Notes: generated from the sequence alone by a model not told the origin. Counted from the stretch's first letter, positions 7,683 to 14,310 are shown. The stretch is 14,935 nt of DNA from a bacterium (GCA_021798435.1 JAJZGN010000024.1:1-14935), one strand, 5' to 3'. Program-made: numbers and translations.

Positions 7683-7703
7683 GGGGTTGCCGGCGGGCGC
7701 CGG

Positions 7704-7709
7704 TATGAT
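7704..7709 (+). promoter_or_regulatory. -10 box of tRNA-Pro
   Basis: TATGAT ends 8 nt before the mature tRNA 5' end, so transcription should begin within a base or two of the tRNA itself. No TTGACA-type -35 is present at normal spacing, where the sequence reads GAGGGG. Read-through from rdgB could also supply this tRNA. Confidence 0.5.
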
Positions 7710-7717
7710 CTCGCCTG

Positions 7718-7792
7718 CGGGGCGTGGCCCAGTGGTAGGGTGCCTGCTTTGGGAGCAGGAGATCGGCGGTTCGAGTCCGCCCGCCCCGACCA
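7718..7792 (+). tRNA. tRNA-Pro (anticodon UGG)
   Basis: A full cloverleaf can be folded. The 7-bp acceptor is CGGGGCG / CGCCCCG (7718-7724, 7782-7788). The D stem is GCCC/GGGT with one G-U pair. The anticodon stem is CCTGC/GCAGG with loop TTTGGGA, anticodon TGG at 7750-7752 and G at position 37 as in proline tRNAs. The T stem is GGCGG/CCGCC with loop TTCGAGT. The discriminator is A and the CCA end is encoded (7790-7792). The 38 bp that follow, up to the next gene's stop, hold only a weak 5-bp hairpin (7806-7818). Confidence 0.97.
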
Positions 7793-7830
7793 CCGCGTGG
7801 CCGGGCGCTCCGGGAGCGGTGCCTGGGCTC

Positions 7831-8664
7831 TCAGCGAACTCCGGCGAAGAGGTCCGATTCCGGAAGGTCGGCCCCGGTCCGGTCCCCCGCCCGGACAAAG
7901 TACTCGCGGGCAAGGAACTCTCGCACCAGCTCGGGCGGGAACCGAAGCAGGAAGCCGTTGTCGGCCTGGCTGGCGTGCGCCCTCAGCGCGGCCAGCTTGG
8001 CCTCGACCTGGACCGACACATCGACCACGGTGGTCACCAGCGCGTCGTCGACACCAAAGGGCGGATTGTCGGGATCCATGGAGTCCTCAAAATCCTCCAT
8101 GCTCACCCCCAACTCCCGCATCTGTCGGGCAGCCGCCGCCACCGCCGATCGTGGGATGGCGGTGTGGTAGACCTTCTCCGGGATACCGGTGGCAGCGGCC
8201 GCCGCCACCGCCAGCTGGTGCGTTCGAATGTGGTCCGGGTGCCCGTATCCGCCCGACTCGTCGTAGGTCACCAGCACCTGGGGCCGCTCCTCGCGGATCA
8301 GGTCCGCCAGCCGTCCGACCTCCTCGTCGAGAGACGCACCGGTGAGTGATCCCGGTCGGCCGTTCTGGGCCCAGCCCACCATCCCTGAGTCCAGGTAGCC
8401 CAGCATCTCCAGCCGGGAGACCTGGAGGATCCGGCACGACTCCAGCAGCTCCTCGCGGCGGACCGCTCGCACCTGGCTCTCGTCGTGGCCCGGGCTGTTG
8501 GGCTTGATCCCGGCCGGGGCGTCGCCGAGCTCCCCATTGGTGCAGGTGACCAGCACCGTGCGCAGCCCCTCTTGGGCGCATCGCAGAAGGACACCTCCCG
8601 TGGAGAGGACCTCGTCGTCCGGGTGGGCGTGGACCGCCATCAGGGTGAGTTGCCGCTTGGCCAT
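7831..8664 (-). CDS. PIG-L family deacetylase, resembling mycothiol S-conjugate amidase (Mca)
   Basis: Members of this zinc-hydrolase family remove acyl groups from GlcNAc-type substrates. MshB and Mca act in mycothiol synthesis and detoxification, and BshB in bacillithiol synthesis. The 277-residue product has MAVHAHPDDE at 9-18, with metal ligands His14 and Asp17, VTCTNGELGD at 39-48, and LGYLDSGM at 88-95. YDESGGYGHPDHIRTH at 134-149 supplies the third histidine. The Mca-like DSG and DESGGY..HPDHI patterns favour an Mca/MshB-type enzyme. No other mycothiol gene is in the window, so the substrate is open. The ATG at 8664 has GGAGG only 2 nt upstream, too close to work normally. A CAAACT hexamer 7 nt upstream could be a -10 box of a leaderless mRNA. 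It runs convergent to tRNA-Pro. Confidence 0.9.
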   Translation of the reverse strand: MAKRQLTLMAVHAHPDDEVLSTGGVLLRCAQEGLRTVLVTCTNGELGDAPAGIKPNSPGHDESQVRAVRREELLESCRILQVSRLEMLGYLDSGMVGWAQNGRPGSLTGASLDEEVGRLADLIREERPQVLVTYDESGGYGHPDHIRTHQLAVAAAAATGIPEKVYHTAIPRSAVAAAARQMRELGVSMEDFEDSMDPDNPPFGVDDALVTTVVDVSVQVEAKLAALRAHASQADNGFLLRFPPELVREFLAREYFVRAGDRTGADLPESDLFAGVR

Positions 8665-8720
8665 GGCCTCCAGTTTGCCGGGTGGCGACCGGGGAGCGCC
8701 GGACGGAGAGGGGGCTAGGT

Positions 8721-9716
8721 TCAGGCCTGGCGCCAGCGCAGCCGGGCCCCGACCCGATCAACGACAGCCTCGAGCAGCGCTCGGGCCGCCTCCCCCTGGA
8801 CCATTACCCCGAGCAGCAGCAGGCCGAGGCCGCTGGCAGCGGCGATCCCCAACCGCTGCTCCCCCGCGAGGGCGGCCGCCAGCAGCGCGAACGCGGGCTC
8901 GGTCGCCATGATGACCGCCGCCGCCTCCGTGGTGAGGTGCTTCTGGGCGGCAGCCTGGACCGCGAAGCCGAAGGCCGAAGCCCCGAGGGCGGAGAAGAGC
9001 ACCGCCGCCGCCACCCCCGCCGAGGGCACGGGGAGCCCGCCCGCCAAGGGAAGCGCGGCCAGGAGAGTCACCGCCACCAGCAGCAGCTGGGCACCCCCGA
9101 GCGCCGTCGCGGACAACGTCTCGCCCAGCTGTCCCACGAGCACGACCTGAAGGGCGAAGGCGGCCGCGGAGACAATCTCCAGGGCGATCCCCAAGATGGC
9201 ATCACCCGTCCCGACCGAGTTCGCGGGAGCCGCGTGGCAGATCACGATGGTGCCCACGATGGCCAGCAGCGAGCTCATCACCACTCGCCGATCCGGAGCC
9301 CTGCCGGTCATGCCCCACTCCCAGGCCGGCGCCAGTACGACGACCAGGCTGGTCAGCGTGGCGGCGACACCGGCGGGCGCCCCGAGGGCCAACCCCAGGG
9401 TCTGGGTGACGTAGCCGACGGTGAGGGCGGCCCCGACCCCGACCAGGCTCCGCCGGGGCACCCGCTCCCAGCGGGGGCGGCTGTTCGGCCGAAGGTAGGC
9501 CAGGACCATCAACGCCAGCCCCCCGATGAGCATGCGCAGGAAGAGAAAGCCCACCACCGGGTAGGCGCCGACCGCGGCGCGCACCACGACGAAGCTGCCA
9601 CCCCATAGCGCCACCACCAGCAGCAGGGCGGCTCCCGCCGCCTGACCCCGGCTCGGACGAGCGACGGCTATCCTTCGATGGTTGTCGCTCAGGTCCAAAA
9701 TCTGATTCAATCGCAT
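8721..9716 (-). CDS. EamA-family (drug/metabolite transporter superfamily) permease
   Basis: This is a predicted 10-helix membrane exporter of small metabolites. The 331-residue product has a 20-odd residue polar N-terminus and then about ten hydrophobic segments. They form the two homologous halves typical of EamA proteins: ALLLVVALWGGSFVVVRAAVG in the first half, and a second repeat starting near GDAILGIALEIVSAAAFALQ. The family signature near the ends of the repeats (VVLAPAWEWGMTG, MATEPAFALLAAAL) is clear. It is divergent from an Lrp/AsnC regulator gene with only 36 bp between starts, a layout common for regulated amino-acid exporters, so export of an amino acid is a reasonable guess. The ATG at 9716 lacks a good ribosome site. 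TAGGTT lies exactly 6 nt upstream and may be the -10 of a leaderless transcript. Confidence 0.9.
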   Translation of the reverse strand: MRLNQILDLSDNHRRIAVARPSRGQAAGAALLLVVALWGGSFVVVRAAVGAYPVVGFLFLRMLIGGLALMVLAYLRPNSRPRWERVPRRSLVGVGAALTVGYVTQTLGLALGAPAGVAATLTSLVVVLAPAWEWGMTGRAPDRRVVMSSLLAIVGTIVICHAAPANSVGTGDAILGIALEIVSAAAFALQVVLVGQLGETLSATALGGAQLLLVAVTLLAALPLAGGLPVPSAGVAAAVLFSALGASAFGFAVQAAAQKHLTTEAAAVIMATEPAFALLAAALAGEQRLGIAAASGLGLLLLGVMVQGEAARALLEAVVDRVGARLRWRQA

Positions 9717-9722
9717 GACCAG

Positions 9723-9728
9723 AACCTA
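9723..9728 (-). promoter_or_regulatory. -10 box of the EamA gene (leaderless arrangement)
   Basis: On the minus strand TAGGTT is followed by exactly 6 nt and the ATG at 9716. TTGCGC 18 nt further upstream is a fair -35. Transcription would start at or next to the A of the start codon. Confidence 0.5.
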
Positions 9729-9744
9729 CCCTAAGCTAGGAGGT
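9724..9744. promoter_or_regulatory. Possible operator in the EamA/Lrp divergent region
   Basis: An imperfect 21-bp dyad runs from ACCT (9724) to AGGT (9744), with a small CTA-AGC-TAG palindrome inside. It covers the proposed -10 of the EamA gene and the AGGAGGT ribosome site (9738-9744) of the regulator. A bound Lrp-type protein could block both. The symmetry is weak and may be chance. Confidence 0.25.
9738..9744 (+). promoter_or_regulatory. Ribosome binding site of the Lrp/AsnC gene
   Basis: AGGAGGT lies 8 nt before the ATG at 9753. It is a near-perfect site and the strongest in the window, so this gene is translated in the ordinary leadered way, unlike its divergent partner. Confidence 0.75.
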
Positions 9745-9752
9745 CGGCGCAA

Positions 9753-10256
9753 ATGGACCGAAGAAAATTCGAGAGGGAGTCTTTAGTCTCAGATCTGGAC
9801 GAAAGTGATTCGAAGATCCTGCGCGCACTCCAGGCCAATGCCCGCACCACCCTGGCCGAGGTGGGGCGCTCGGCGGGGCTGGCCCCCTCCTCGGTGCACG
9901 AGCGGCTCCGGCGGCTGCAGCGCGATGGGGTGATCAAGGGGTGGACCTTGGAGCTTGATCCGGTCGCGCTGGGTCGGCCGGTGACCGCCTTCGTGGGGGT
10001 GGAGGCGGACGTGACGGGGGGAACGCTTGCCGGCCGGCTGCGTCAGCGCCCCGAGATCGACGAGTGCCACGACATCGCCGGGGACCTCTCCTTCTTCCTC
10101 AAGGTGCGCACCCAGGACACCGAGGGGCTTCTGGACCTGGTCGACTGGATCCGAGAGCTTCCCGGCGTGCGTCAGACCAGGACGACGGTGGTCCTCAAGA
10201 CCGAGTTCGAGCGCCAGGTTTGGTTGGGACCCGTGCCGGCCCCGGCACCGCGGTAG
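9753..10256 (+). CDS. Lrp/AsnC-family transcriptional regulator
   Basis: This is a DNA-binding regulator of the feast/famine type, usually responding to an amino acid. The 167-residue product has a polar N-terminal extension (1-14), then the winged helix-turn-helix domain. That domain contains LDESDSKILRALQANAR, TLAEVGRSAGLAPSSVHERLRRLQRDGVIKG and LDPVALGRPVTAF. The C-terminal alpha-beta (RAM) ligand and oligomerisation domain includes ECHDIAGDLSFFLKVRTQDTEGL and the TRTTVVLKT strand. The tail is short and proline-rich. The start has an excellent ribosome site. The gene is divergent from the EamA exporter, its most likely target, and may autoregulate. Its stop is 4 bp from the stop of the converging crotonase gene. 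The effector cannot be deduced. Confidence 0.94.
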   Translation: MDRRKFERESLVSDLDESDSKILRALQANARTTLAEVGRSAGLAPSSVHERLRRLQRDGVIKGWTLELDPVALGRPVTAFVGVEADVTGGTLAGRLRQRPEIDECHDIAGDLSFFLKVRTQDTEGLLDLVDWIRELPGVRQTRTTVVLKTEFERQVWLGPVPAPAPR

Positions 10257-10260
10257 CGGC

Positions 10261-11079
10261 TCAGCCTCCGGTGAAGTGCGGAGGCCGGTGCTGACGGAAG
10301 GCGGCCAGACCTTCCCGGAAGTCCTCCGTCTCGGACGCCTCCTGCTGGAACTGAGCCTCGCGTTCCAGCTGATCCTCGAGGCTGGAGTCGAGGGCGTCGT
10401 AGATGAGCCGCTTGGTCATCCCGAGGGCCGACGTGGCGCCCTGGGCGAGCTGCTGGGCGAGCTCCTCGGTCCGCTCCCGGAAGGCCGCCCCGGGAAACAC
10501 GGCCGAAACCAATCCCTCCGCCAGGGCCTCGTCGGCGGTGAGGCGGCGTCCCGTGAGGGCGAGGTGGAGGGCTCGGCCCGGGCCGAGAAGGCGGGGCAGG
10601 AAGTAGGTCGCGCCTGAATCCGGGATCAGCCCTACCTGGGCGAAGCCGCAGCTTAACCAGGCGGCGTCCGAGCAAATCCGGAGGTCTGCGGCCAGGGCGA
10701 GCGAGAGGCCCGCGCCAGTGGCCAGCCCGTTGACCGCAGCCAGCACAGGAACCCGGAGCGCCCGGAGCCCGAGGACCAGAGGTGTGTACCTCTCCCGGAT
10801 CAGCTGGGCTATGTCCTCTGGCAGAGCCTCCTCGGCCTCCTTGCCGAGGTCCTGACCGGCGCAGAAGGCGCGTCCGGCGCCGGTGATCACCAGGCAGCGG
10901 CACCCGGGGTCGTGTCCCACCGCCTCGACCGCCGAGATGAGAGCCAGGGACAGCTCCCGGTCGAGGGAGTTGAGCCTCTCCGGCCGGTCAAGAGTCAGGG
11001 TGGTGACGGCGCCGGCCGACTCCACCCTGAGGCCCGTTGGCCGTCGTTCCGCCATGTCCACCTCGGAGTCCGCTGACAT
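10261..11079 (-). CDS. Enoyl-CoA hydratase/isomerase family protein, PaaG type
   Basis: This crotonase-fold enzyme is closest by motif to PaaG, the ring 1,2-epoxyphenylacetyl-CoA isomerase. The 272-residue product shows TLTLDRPERLNSLD, the oxyanion-hole segment AFCAGQDL at 71-78, NGLATGAGLSLALAADLR, and GLIPDSGATYFLPRLLG with Asp154 at the catalytic Asp position of PaaG. The C-terminus, REGLAAFRQHRPPHFTGG, is close to the PaaG ending. The position of the first hydratase glutamate is Ser126, so a plain hydratase reaction is less likely. No other phenylacetate genes are near, so it could serve another acyl-CoA. Start: the ATG at 11079 has GACAAT exactly 6 nt upstream (leaderless pattern). The ATG at 11055 has GAGG 5 nt upstream and is the alternative. 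Confidence 0.9.
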   Translation of the reverse strand: MSADSEVDMAERRPTGLRVESAGAVTTLTLDRPERLNSLDRELSLALISAVEAVGHDPGCRCLVITGAGRAFCAGQDLGKEAEEALPEDIAQLIRERYTPLVLGLRALRVPVLAAVNGLATGAGLSLALAADLRICSDAAWLSCGFAQVGLIPDSGATYFLPRLLGPGRALHLALTGRRLTADEALAEGLVSAVFPGAAFRERTEELAQQLAQGATSALGMTKRLIYDALDSSLEDQLEREAQFQQEASETEDFREGLAAFRQHRPPHFTGG

Positions 11080-11085
11080 TCGGAC

Positions 11086-11091
11086 ATTGTC
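11086..11091 (-). promoter_or_regulatory. -10 box of the PaaG-type gene (leaderless arrangement)
   Basis: On the minus strand GACAAT is followed by 6 nt and the ATG at 11079. There is no Shine-Dalgarno sequence before that ATG. The hexamer matches TATAAT at four positions, including the key second A and last T. Confidence 0.4.
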
Positions 11092-11121
11092 GCGGTCCCG
11101 GCTCTCGGCGGGGGGAGCTGC

Positions 11122-11127
11122 GAAGAT
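11122..11127 (+). promoter_or_regulatory. Weak -10 candidate of the M18 aminopeptidase gene
   Basis: GAAGAT lies exactly 6 nt before the GTG at 11134, the same spacing as in three neighbouring genes. The first base is non-consensus and no -35 is seen. A G-rich GGAG stretch at 11114-11117 is too far from the start to act as a ribosome site. Confidence 0.3.
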
Positions 11128-11133
11128 GGGTGC

Positions 11134-12420
11134 GTGGCTCTGGGATCACCCGAGGAGGAGGCGCTTCGCCTGCTTTCTTTTCTCGCCTCCGCCCCCACCC
11201 CGTACCACGCGGCTCGCCTGGCCTCCCAGCAGCTGGTGGCGGCGGGCTTCTCGGAAATTGGAGAGGAGGGCTGGGAGGACCCGCGGGGGGCCCACTTCGT
11301 CATCTCCGGGGGCAGCCTGTTCGCCTTTCTCGTGCCCCCGGCGAGCGGACCCAGGGATGGCCTGACCCTAGTCGCAGCGCACACCGACAGCCCCGGGCTG
11401 CGGCTCCGCCCCCTTCCTGATCTCGGCCGCGCCGGGTACCGGCAGCTCGCCGTCGAGGTGTACGGCAGACCTCTTCTCAACTCCTGGCTGGACCGCGATC
11501 TGGGTCTGGCCGGTCGGGCGGCGGTCAGGATCGGCGGCCGGGTGGAGGAGCGCCTCTTCAACTGGGCGGAGCCGGTGGCCAGAGTCCCGCAGCTGGCGGT
11601 CCACCTCGACCCCGGGGTGAACGAGCGAGGTCTGGTGCTCAATCCCCAGACCCAGCTGGCGCCGACCTGGGGCCTGGGCGAGGGAGGCCGGATCCACTCG
11701 AGAGTGGCGGCCATCGTGGGGGTGGAGGGGGAGGAGCTCCTGGCTCTGGACGCCATGCTCTGGCCCTTGGAGCCGCCCGCGCTCGCCGGCGCTGATCGGG
11801 AGTTCGTGAGCTCCGCGCGTCTCGACAACCTGCTGTCCTGCTACTGCGCCACCCGCGCTCTCGCCGAGCTCGCCGTGGGCGGGAGTGCGGCCCGGCCGGT
11901 CGTGGTGGCGCTGTTCGACCACGAGGAGGTGGGCAGCCTCAGCTCCACCGGCGCGGCGGGCGGGGCGCTCCCCCGTCTGCTCGAGCGACTGAACCTGGGC
12001 TTGGGCGGGGGGAGGGAGGAGCATCTCCACTGCCTTGCCGATTCCCGCCTTCTCTCGGTCGATGTGACTCATGCCGCCAACCCCAACTATCTGGAGCGGT
12101 ACGAGCCCTCCCACCTCTGCCTCCCCAACGGGGGACCAGCGATCAAGGTGAACTCGCAGCAGCGCTATGCCACCACGGCCCCCGGTGCGGGCTGGTTCGT
12201 CGCCACGTGCCGGGACATGGGCATCCCCGTGCAGTGGTTCTCCAGCCGGGGGGACCTGCCCTGCGGGTCCACCGTCGGGCCGATCCTCGCCGGGCAGCTG
12301 GCGGTGGAGACCATCGACCTGGGACTCCCCGTCCTCGCCATGCACTCGGCCCGCGAGCTCGGCGGCGCTCAGGATCCTCACCACCTGATCCGTGCCCTTC
12401 TGGCGGTGGTCGGCGCCTGA
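11134..12420 (+). CDS. apeB: M18 family aminopeptidase (aspartyl aminopeptidase type)
   Basis: This is a cytoplasmic di-metal aminopeptidase that removes N-terminal, mainly acidic, residues. The 428-residue product is normal in length. Family motifs in order are LLSFLASAPTPYHAARLAS at the N-terminus, VAAHTDSPGLRLRP (metal ligand His83 and Asp85), LNSWLDRDLGLAGR, and SARLDNLLS (bridging Asp231). LFDHEEVGS follows (catalytic Glu264, metal ligand Glu265), then SVDVTHAANPNY (ligand Asp310), the substrate-pocket segment KVNSQQRYATT, and LAMHSARELGGAQD (ligand His404). All expected metal ligands are present. The GTG start has no good ribosome site, and a GAAGAT hexamer lies 6 nt upstream. The gene is divergent from the PaaG-type gene (54 bp apart) and convergent with the lipoprotein gene. 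Its last codons form half of a shared hairpin. Confidence 0.95.
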   Translation: MALGSPEEEALRLLSFLASAPTPYHAARLASQQLVAAGFSEIGEEGWEDPRGAHFVISGGSLFAFLVPPASGPRDGLTLVAAHTDSPGLRLRPLPDLGRAGYRQLAVEVYGRPLLNSWLDRDLGLAGRAAVRIGGRVEERLFNWAEPVARVPQLAVHLDPGVNERGLVLNPQTQLAPTWGLGEGGRIHSRVAAIVGVEGEELLALDAMLWPLEPPALAGADREFVSSARLDNLLSCYCATRALAELAVGGSAARPVVVALFDHEEVGSLSSTGAAGGALPRLLERLNLGLGGGREEHLHCLADSRLLSVDVTHAANPNYLERYEPSHLCLPNGGPAIKVNSQQRYATTAPGAGWFVATCRDMGIPVQWFSSRGDLPCGSTVGPILAGQLAVETIDLGLPVLAMHSARELGGAQDPHHLIRALLAVVGA

Positions 12421-12433
12421 CCTCTCAGGCGCC
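12412..12433. terminator. Symmetric hairpin made from the last codons of two convergent genes
   Basis: GGCGCCTGA (12412-12420) and TCAGGCGCC (12425-12433) are perfect 9-bp inverted repeats around the loop CCTC. Each arm is the Gly-Ala-stop end of one gene: the aminopeptidase on + and the lipoprotein on -. The same hairpin would form in both transcripts. No T-tract follows on either side, so termination may need Rho, or the structure may mainly protect 3' ends. Confidence 0.55.
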
Positions 12434-13870
12434 CTGGACCATTACCACGCCGTCTTCGGTGCCGACGTAGGCGTCCGAACCAACCAGGGTGGGGCTGGTG
12501 AAGTGGGGCACCGGGCCGATCTGGGTCAGGGCCAGGACCCGGCCCGAGGTCTGCGCCAGGGCCAAGAGAACTCCGGTGTTGGTGTCGACGCTGAACACCG
12601 CTCCTCCCCCGAGGACCGGCGGGCCGTTGGCCCCGCTGTTCGTGGACCAGAGGACCGAGAAGTTTCCGTCGGCCGTGACCGCCACAGCCTGGACGCCATC
12701 GGCGCAGGGGAGGTACACGACGTCTTGCGCGACGGCTGTCCCCCCGAATGCCATCTGACCTCGGCAGGTGGTCCCGCTTGCCACCTGACCACCCACACCC
12801 CCAAGGTTCGACTGCCGCAGGACGTAGCCAACCCCGCTCTTGCCGGCGATGAAGATGTACCCGTCGCGCAGGAGGGTGGGGGAGACCGACCCCAGATCCA
12901 GATCATGGGTGTTGTCATAGGCCCAGCGGGCCGGGGCGAAGGCTGAAAGCAGACCGAGGGTCGGCGAGAGCTCCAGGACCGAGTCGGTGTGGTCCCAGGC
13001 GCCTGAGAAGGCCGCTCCGTTGCCAGTGGCGACCAGGAGGGTGCCGTCGGGCTCCACCACGGGCCCCGCGCTGGCCCACACGGCGCCCTCGCGCGCGGTG
13101 GGCACGACGTAGGTCAGGGTGGCCCCGTTGCCCCCCGTCGGGACGGCCTCCACCGCCCCACGGTACTGGGCGCAGTCGCCATCCAGCCCGCCGAACCCGA
13201 CGTAGACGTAGCCGTTGGCGATGGCCAGCGCGGGCCGCTGCTGGACCGCCGCCGGGTCCTCGGAGGGGATCTGAATGTCCACCCGCCGGGACCAGCGCAC
13301 GGCCCCGCTGAAGGGGTCCAGGGCGTACAGGACGTGGCGGAATCCGGCCTCCTCGGCCACGGCGAATACGGTCTCGGTCAGCGGATCATAGGCGAGGGTG
13401 CCGGTGATCCCCAGGGGCTGGATGTCCCCACAGGGAAGCCCTCCCTCGACAGGAGTGCCCAGGTGGGTGCTCCAAAGGATCGACCCGGCGGTGGGGGAGA
13501 GGGCGTACACAGTGTCGTTCTCGGTCGCCGCTAGGATCTCTCCGGCCACCGCCAGCGGCTGCCCGTACACGGCGCCGTCCAACTTCACCCGCCATCCCAA
13601 AGTGAAGGATGTCGGGCCCGGTGTGCTCTCCGAGAGTCCCGTCCGGCCCGAGTTCTGGTGGTACACCGGCCAGCTTGCCGTGATCAGCGGGCTGGCCAGT
13701 GGAGACGGGGCCGGCGATGGGGCTCCCGTGCGCCGGGCTGACGGGCTGGGCCGGGGGTGACTCGCGGCACCTCCGCATGCGGTCACGGCCAGCGCCATGG
13801 CCAAGGCGGTGGCGCAGTCCTTGGGCCGACGCCAGCGCTGGGGGATGCCCGGAAAGCACCGCTCTCCCAT
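12425..13870 (-). CDS. Secreted lipoprotein with PQQ-like beta-propeller repeats
   Basis: This 481-residue protein of unknown function is predicted to be anchored outside the membrane. The N-terminus has basic residues (QRWRRPK), a hydrophobic stretch and the lipobox VTAC with Cys32. A Ser/Pro-rich linker (about 35-65) follows. The rest is a series of short beta-propeller repeats of the PQQ/quinoprotein type, with patterns such as DTVYALSPTAGSILW, HVLYALDPFSGAVRW and GVLLALAQTSGRVLAL. The mature chain has several cysteines (CGD, DCAQ, TCRG, PCAD) that may form disulfides. No enzymatic dehydrogenase motif was recognised, so a scaffold or binding role is as likely as a quinoprotein. The ATG at 13870 is chosen because the lipobox then sits at the right distance and TACACT lies exactly 6 nt upstream. 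A TTG at 13930 would give a longer, less plausible N-terminus. Confidence 0.85.
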   Translation of the reverse strand: MGERCFPGIPQRWRRPKDCATALAMALAVTACGGAASHPRPSPSARRTGAPSPAPSPLASPLITASWPVYHQNSGRTGLSESTPGPTSFTLGWRVKLDGAVYGQPLAVAGEILAATENDTVYALSPTAGSILWSTHLGTPVEGGLPCGDIQPLGITGTLAYDPLTETVFAVAEEAGFRHVLYALDPFSGAVRWSRRVDIQIPSEDPAAVQQRPALAIANGYVYVGFGGLDGDCAQYRGAVEAVPTGGNGATLTYVVPTAREGAVWASAGPVVEPDGTLLVATGNGAAFSGAWDHTDSVLELSPTLGLLSAFAPARWAYDNTHDLDLGSVSPTLLRDGYIFIAGKSGVGYVLRQSNLGGVGGQVASGTTCRGQMAFGGTAVAQDVVYLPCADGVQAVAVTADGNFSVLWSTNSGANGPPVLGGGAVFSVDTNTGVLLALAQTSGRVLALTQIGPVPHFTSPTLVGSDAYVGTEDGVVMVQGA

Positions 13871-13876
13871 CGGCGG

Positions 13877-13882
13877 AGTGTA
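13877..13882 (-). promoter_or_regulatory. -10 box of the lipoprotein gene (leaderless arrangement)
   Basis: On the minus strand TACACT is followed by 6 nt and the ATG at 13870. No ribosome site precedes that ATG, and no clear -35 is seen. It lies back to back with the tRNA-Cys promoter. Confidence 0.5.
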
Positions 13883-13925
13883 GGCGCGTCGGCCCCAGGG
13901 AAGGGGCGAGGGACGCGTCGGCAGG

Positions 13926-13931
13926 TACAAT
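13926..13931 (+). promoter_or_regulatory. -10 box of tRNA-Cys
   Basis: TACAAT is a strong -10 match, 13 nt before the tRNA 5' end. As with tRNA-Pro there is no TTGACA-type -35. The sequence at that distance is G-rich (AAGGGG at 13901-13906). Confidence 0.55.
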
Positions 13932-13944
13932 GAGGCAGGGTCTG

Positions 13945-14018
13945 GGCGACTTAGCCAAGTGGTAAGGCAGCGGTCTGCAAAACCGCGATCCCGGGTTCGA
14001 TTCCCGGAGTCGCCTCCA
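13945..14018 (+). tRNA. tRNA-Cys (anticodon GCA)
   Basis: The cloverleaf is complete. The acceptor is GGCGACT / AGTCGCC (13945-13951, 14008-14014). The anticodon stem is GCGGT/ACCGC with loop CTGCAAA and anticodon GCA at 13977-13979. The T stem is CCGGG/CCCGG with loop TTCGATT. The discriminator U at 14015 is typical of cysteine tRNAs, and CCA is encoded at 14016-14018. The gene is divergent from the lipoprotein gene. The sequence beyond it changes character and has no gene for about 420 bp. Confidence 0.97.
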
Positions 14019-14239
14019 GCCGATTGAGATCAAAGTGGCCCCCAAACCCTGTCTTATTGAGTTGCTCGCGCGGGATTGACGGCATCACTGACGGCAAGAG
14101 GGTCCAGGCTGCGGCGATGCCCACGCCGGTTCTTAGGGGCCAGGTCCCGGGGGCCCGAGTGCTAGCTTGTCGCGGCGGCGCTGTGTTGGGCACCCCTGCG
14201 AATCAGGATGCGCGCGTCGTTGGGGGACAGCATGGGGCT

Positions 14240-14285
14240 GTGTCAAGGCCGACCGGAGGCCGCCCGCAGGGCTTGGCCTTGACAC
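14240..14285. repeat. 11-bp perfect inverted repeat
   Basis: GTGTCAAGGCC (14240-14250) and GGCCTTGACAC (14275-14285) pair perfectly. Two further inner positions can pair (one G-U, one A-T), leaving a loop of about 20 nt. Each arm contains TTGACA read outward, but no -10 lies at the right distance in either direction. It could be a terminator hairpin, a protein-binding palindrome or part of a structured RNA. Confidence 0.7.
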
Positions 14286-14310
14286 GTGCTACCGAGCACA
14301 GAATTGGCGG

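Noticed and set aside
7690..7703. CCGGCG-GG-CGCCGG hairpin as an rdgB terminator
   Set aside because: The stem is short with a tight loop, no T-tract follows, and it directly abuts the tRNA-Pro -10 box. Read-through is as likely.
7533..7913. Minus-strand open frame across tRNA-Pro (contains GGLEPPISCSQSRH)
   Set aside because: This is the antisense translation of a tRNA, a well-known source of false protein annotations. It also overlaps rdgB and the Mca-like gene.
13386..14045. 219-codon minus-strand frame overlapping tRNA-Cys and the lipoprotein gene
   Set aside because: It contains another antisense tRNA-Cys segment and is out of frame with the lipoprotein. The composition looks like a shadow frame.
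13951..14193. Minus-strand open frame ending over tRNA-Cys (contains GIEPGIAVLQTAALPLG)
   Set aside because: Antisense tRNA-Cys translation, a familiar artefact. The upstream part lies in the structured non-coding stretch.
14241..14284. TTGACA in both arms of the inverted repeat, read as divergent promoters
   Set aside because: No -10-like hexamer lies 16-18 nt downstream of either copy.
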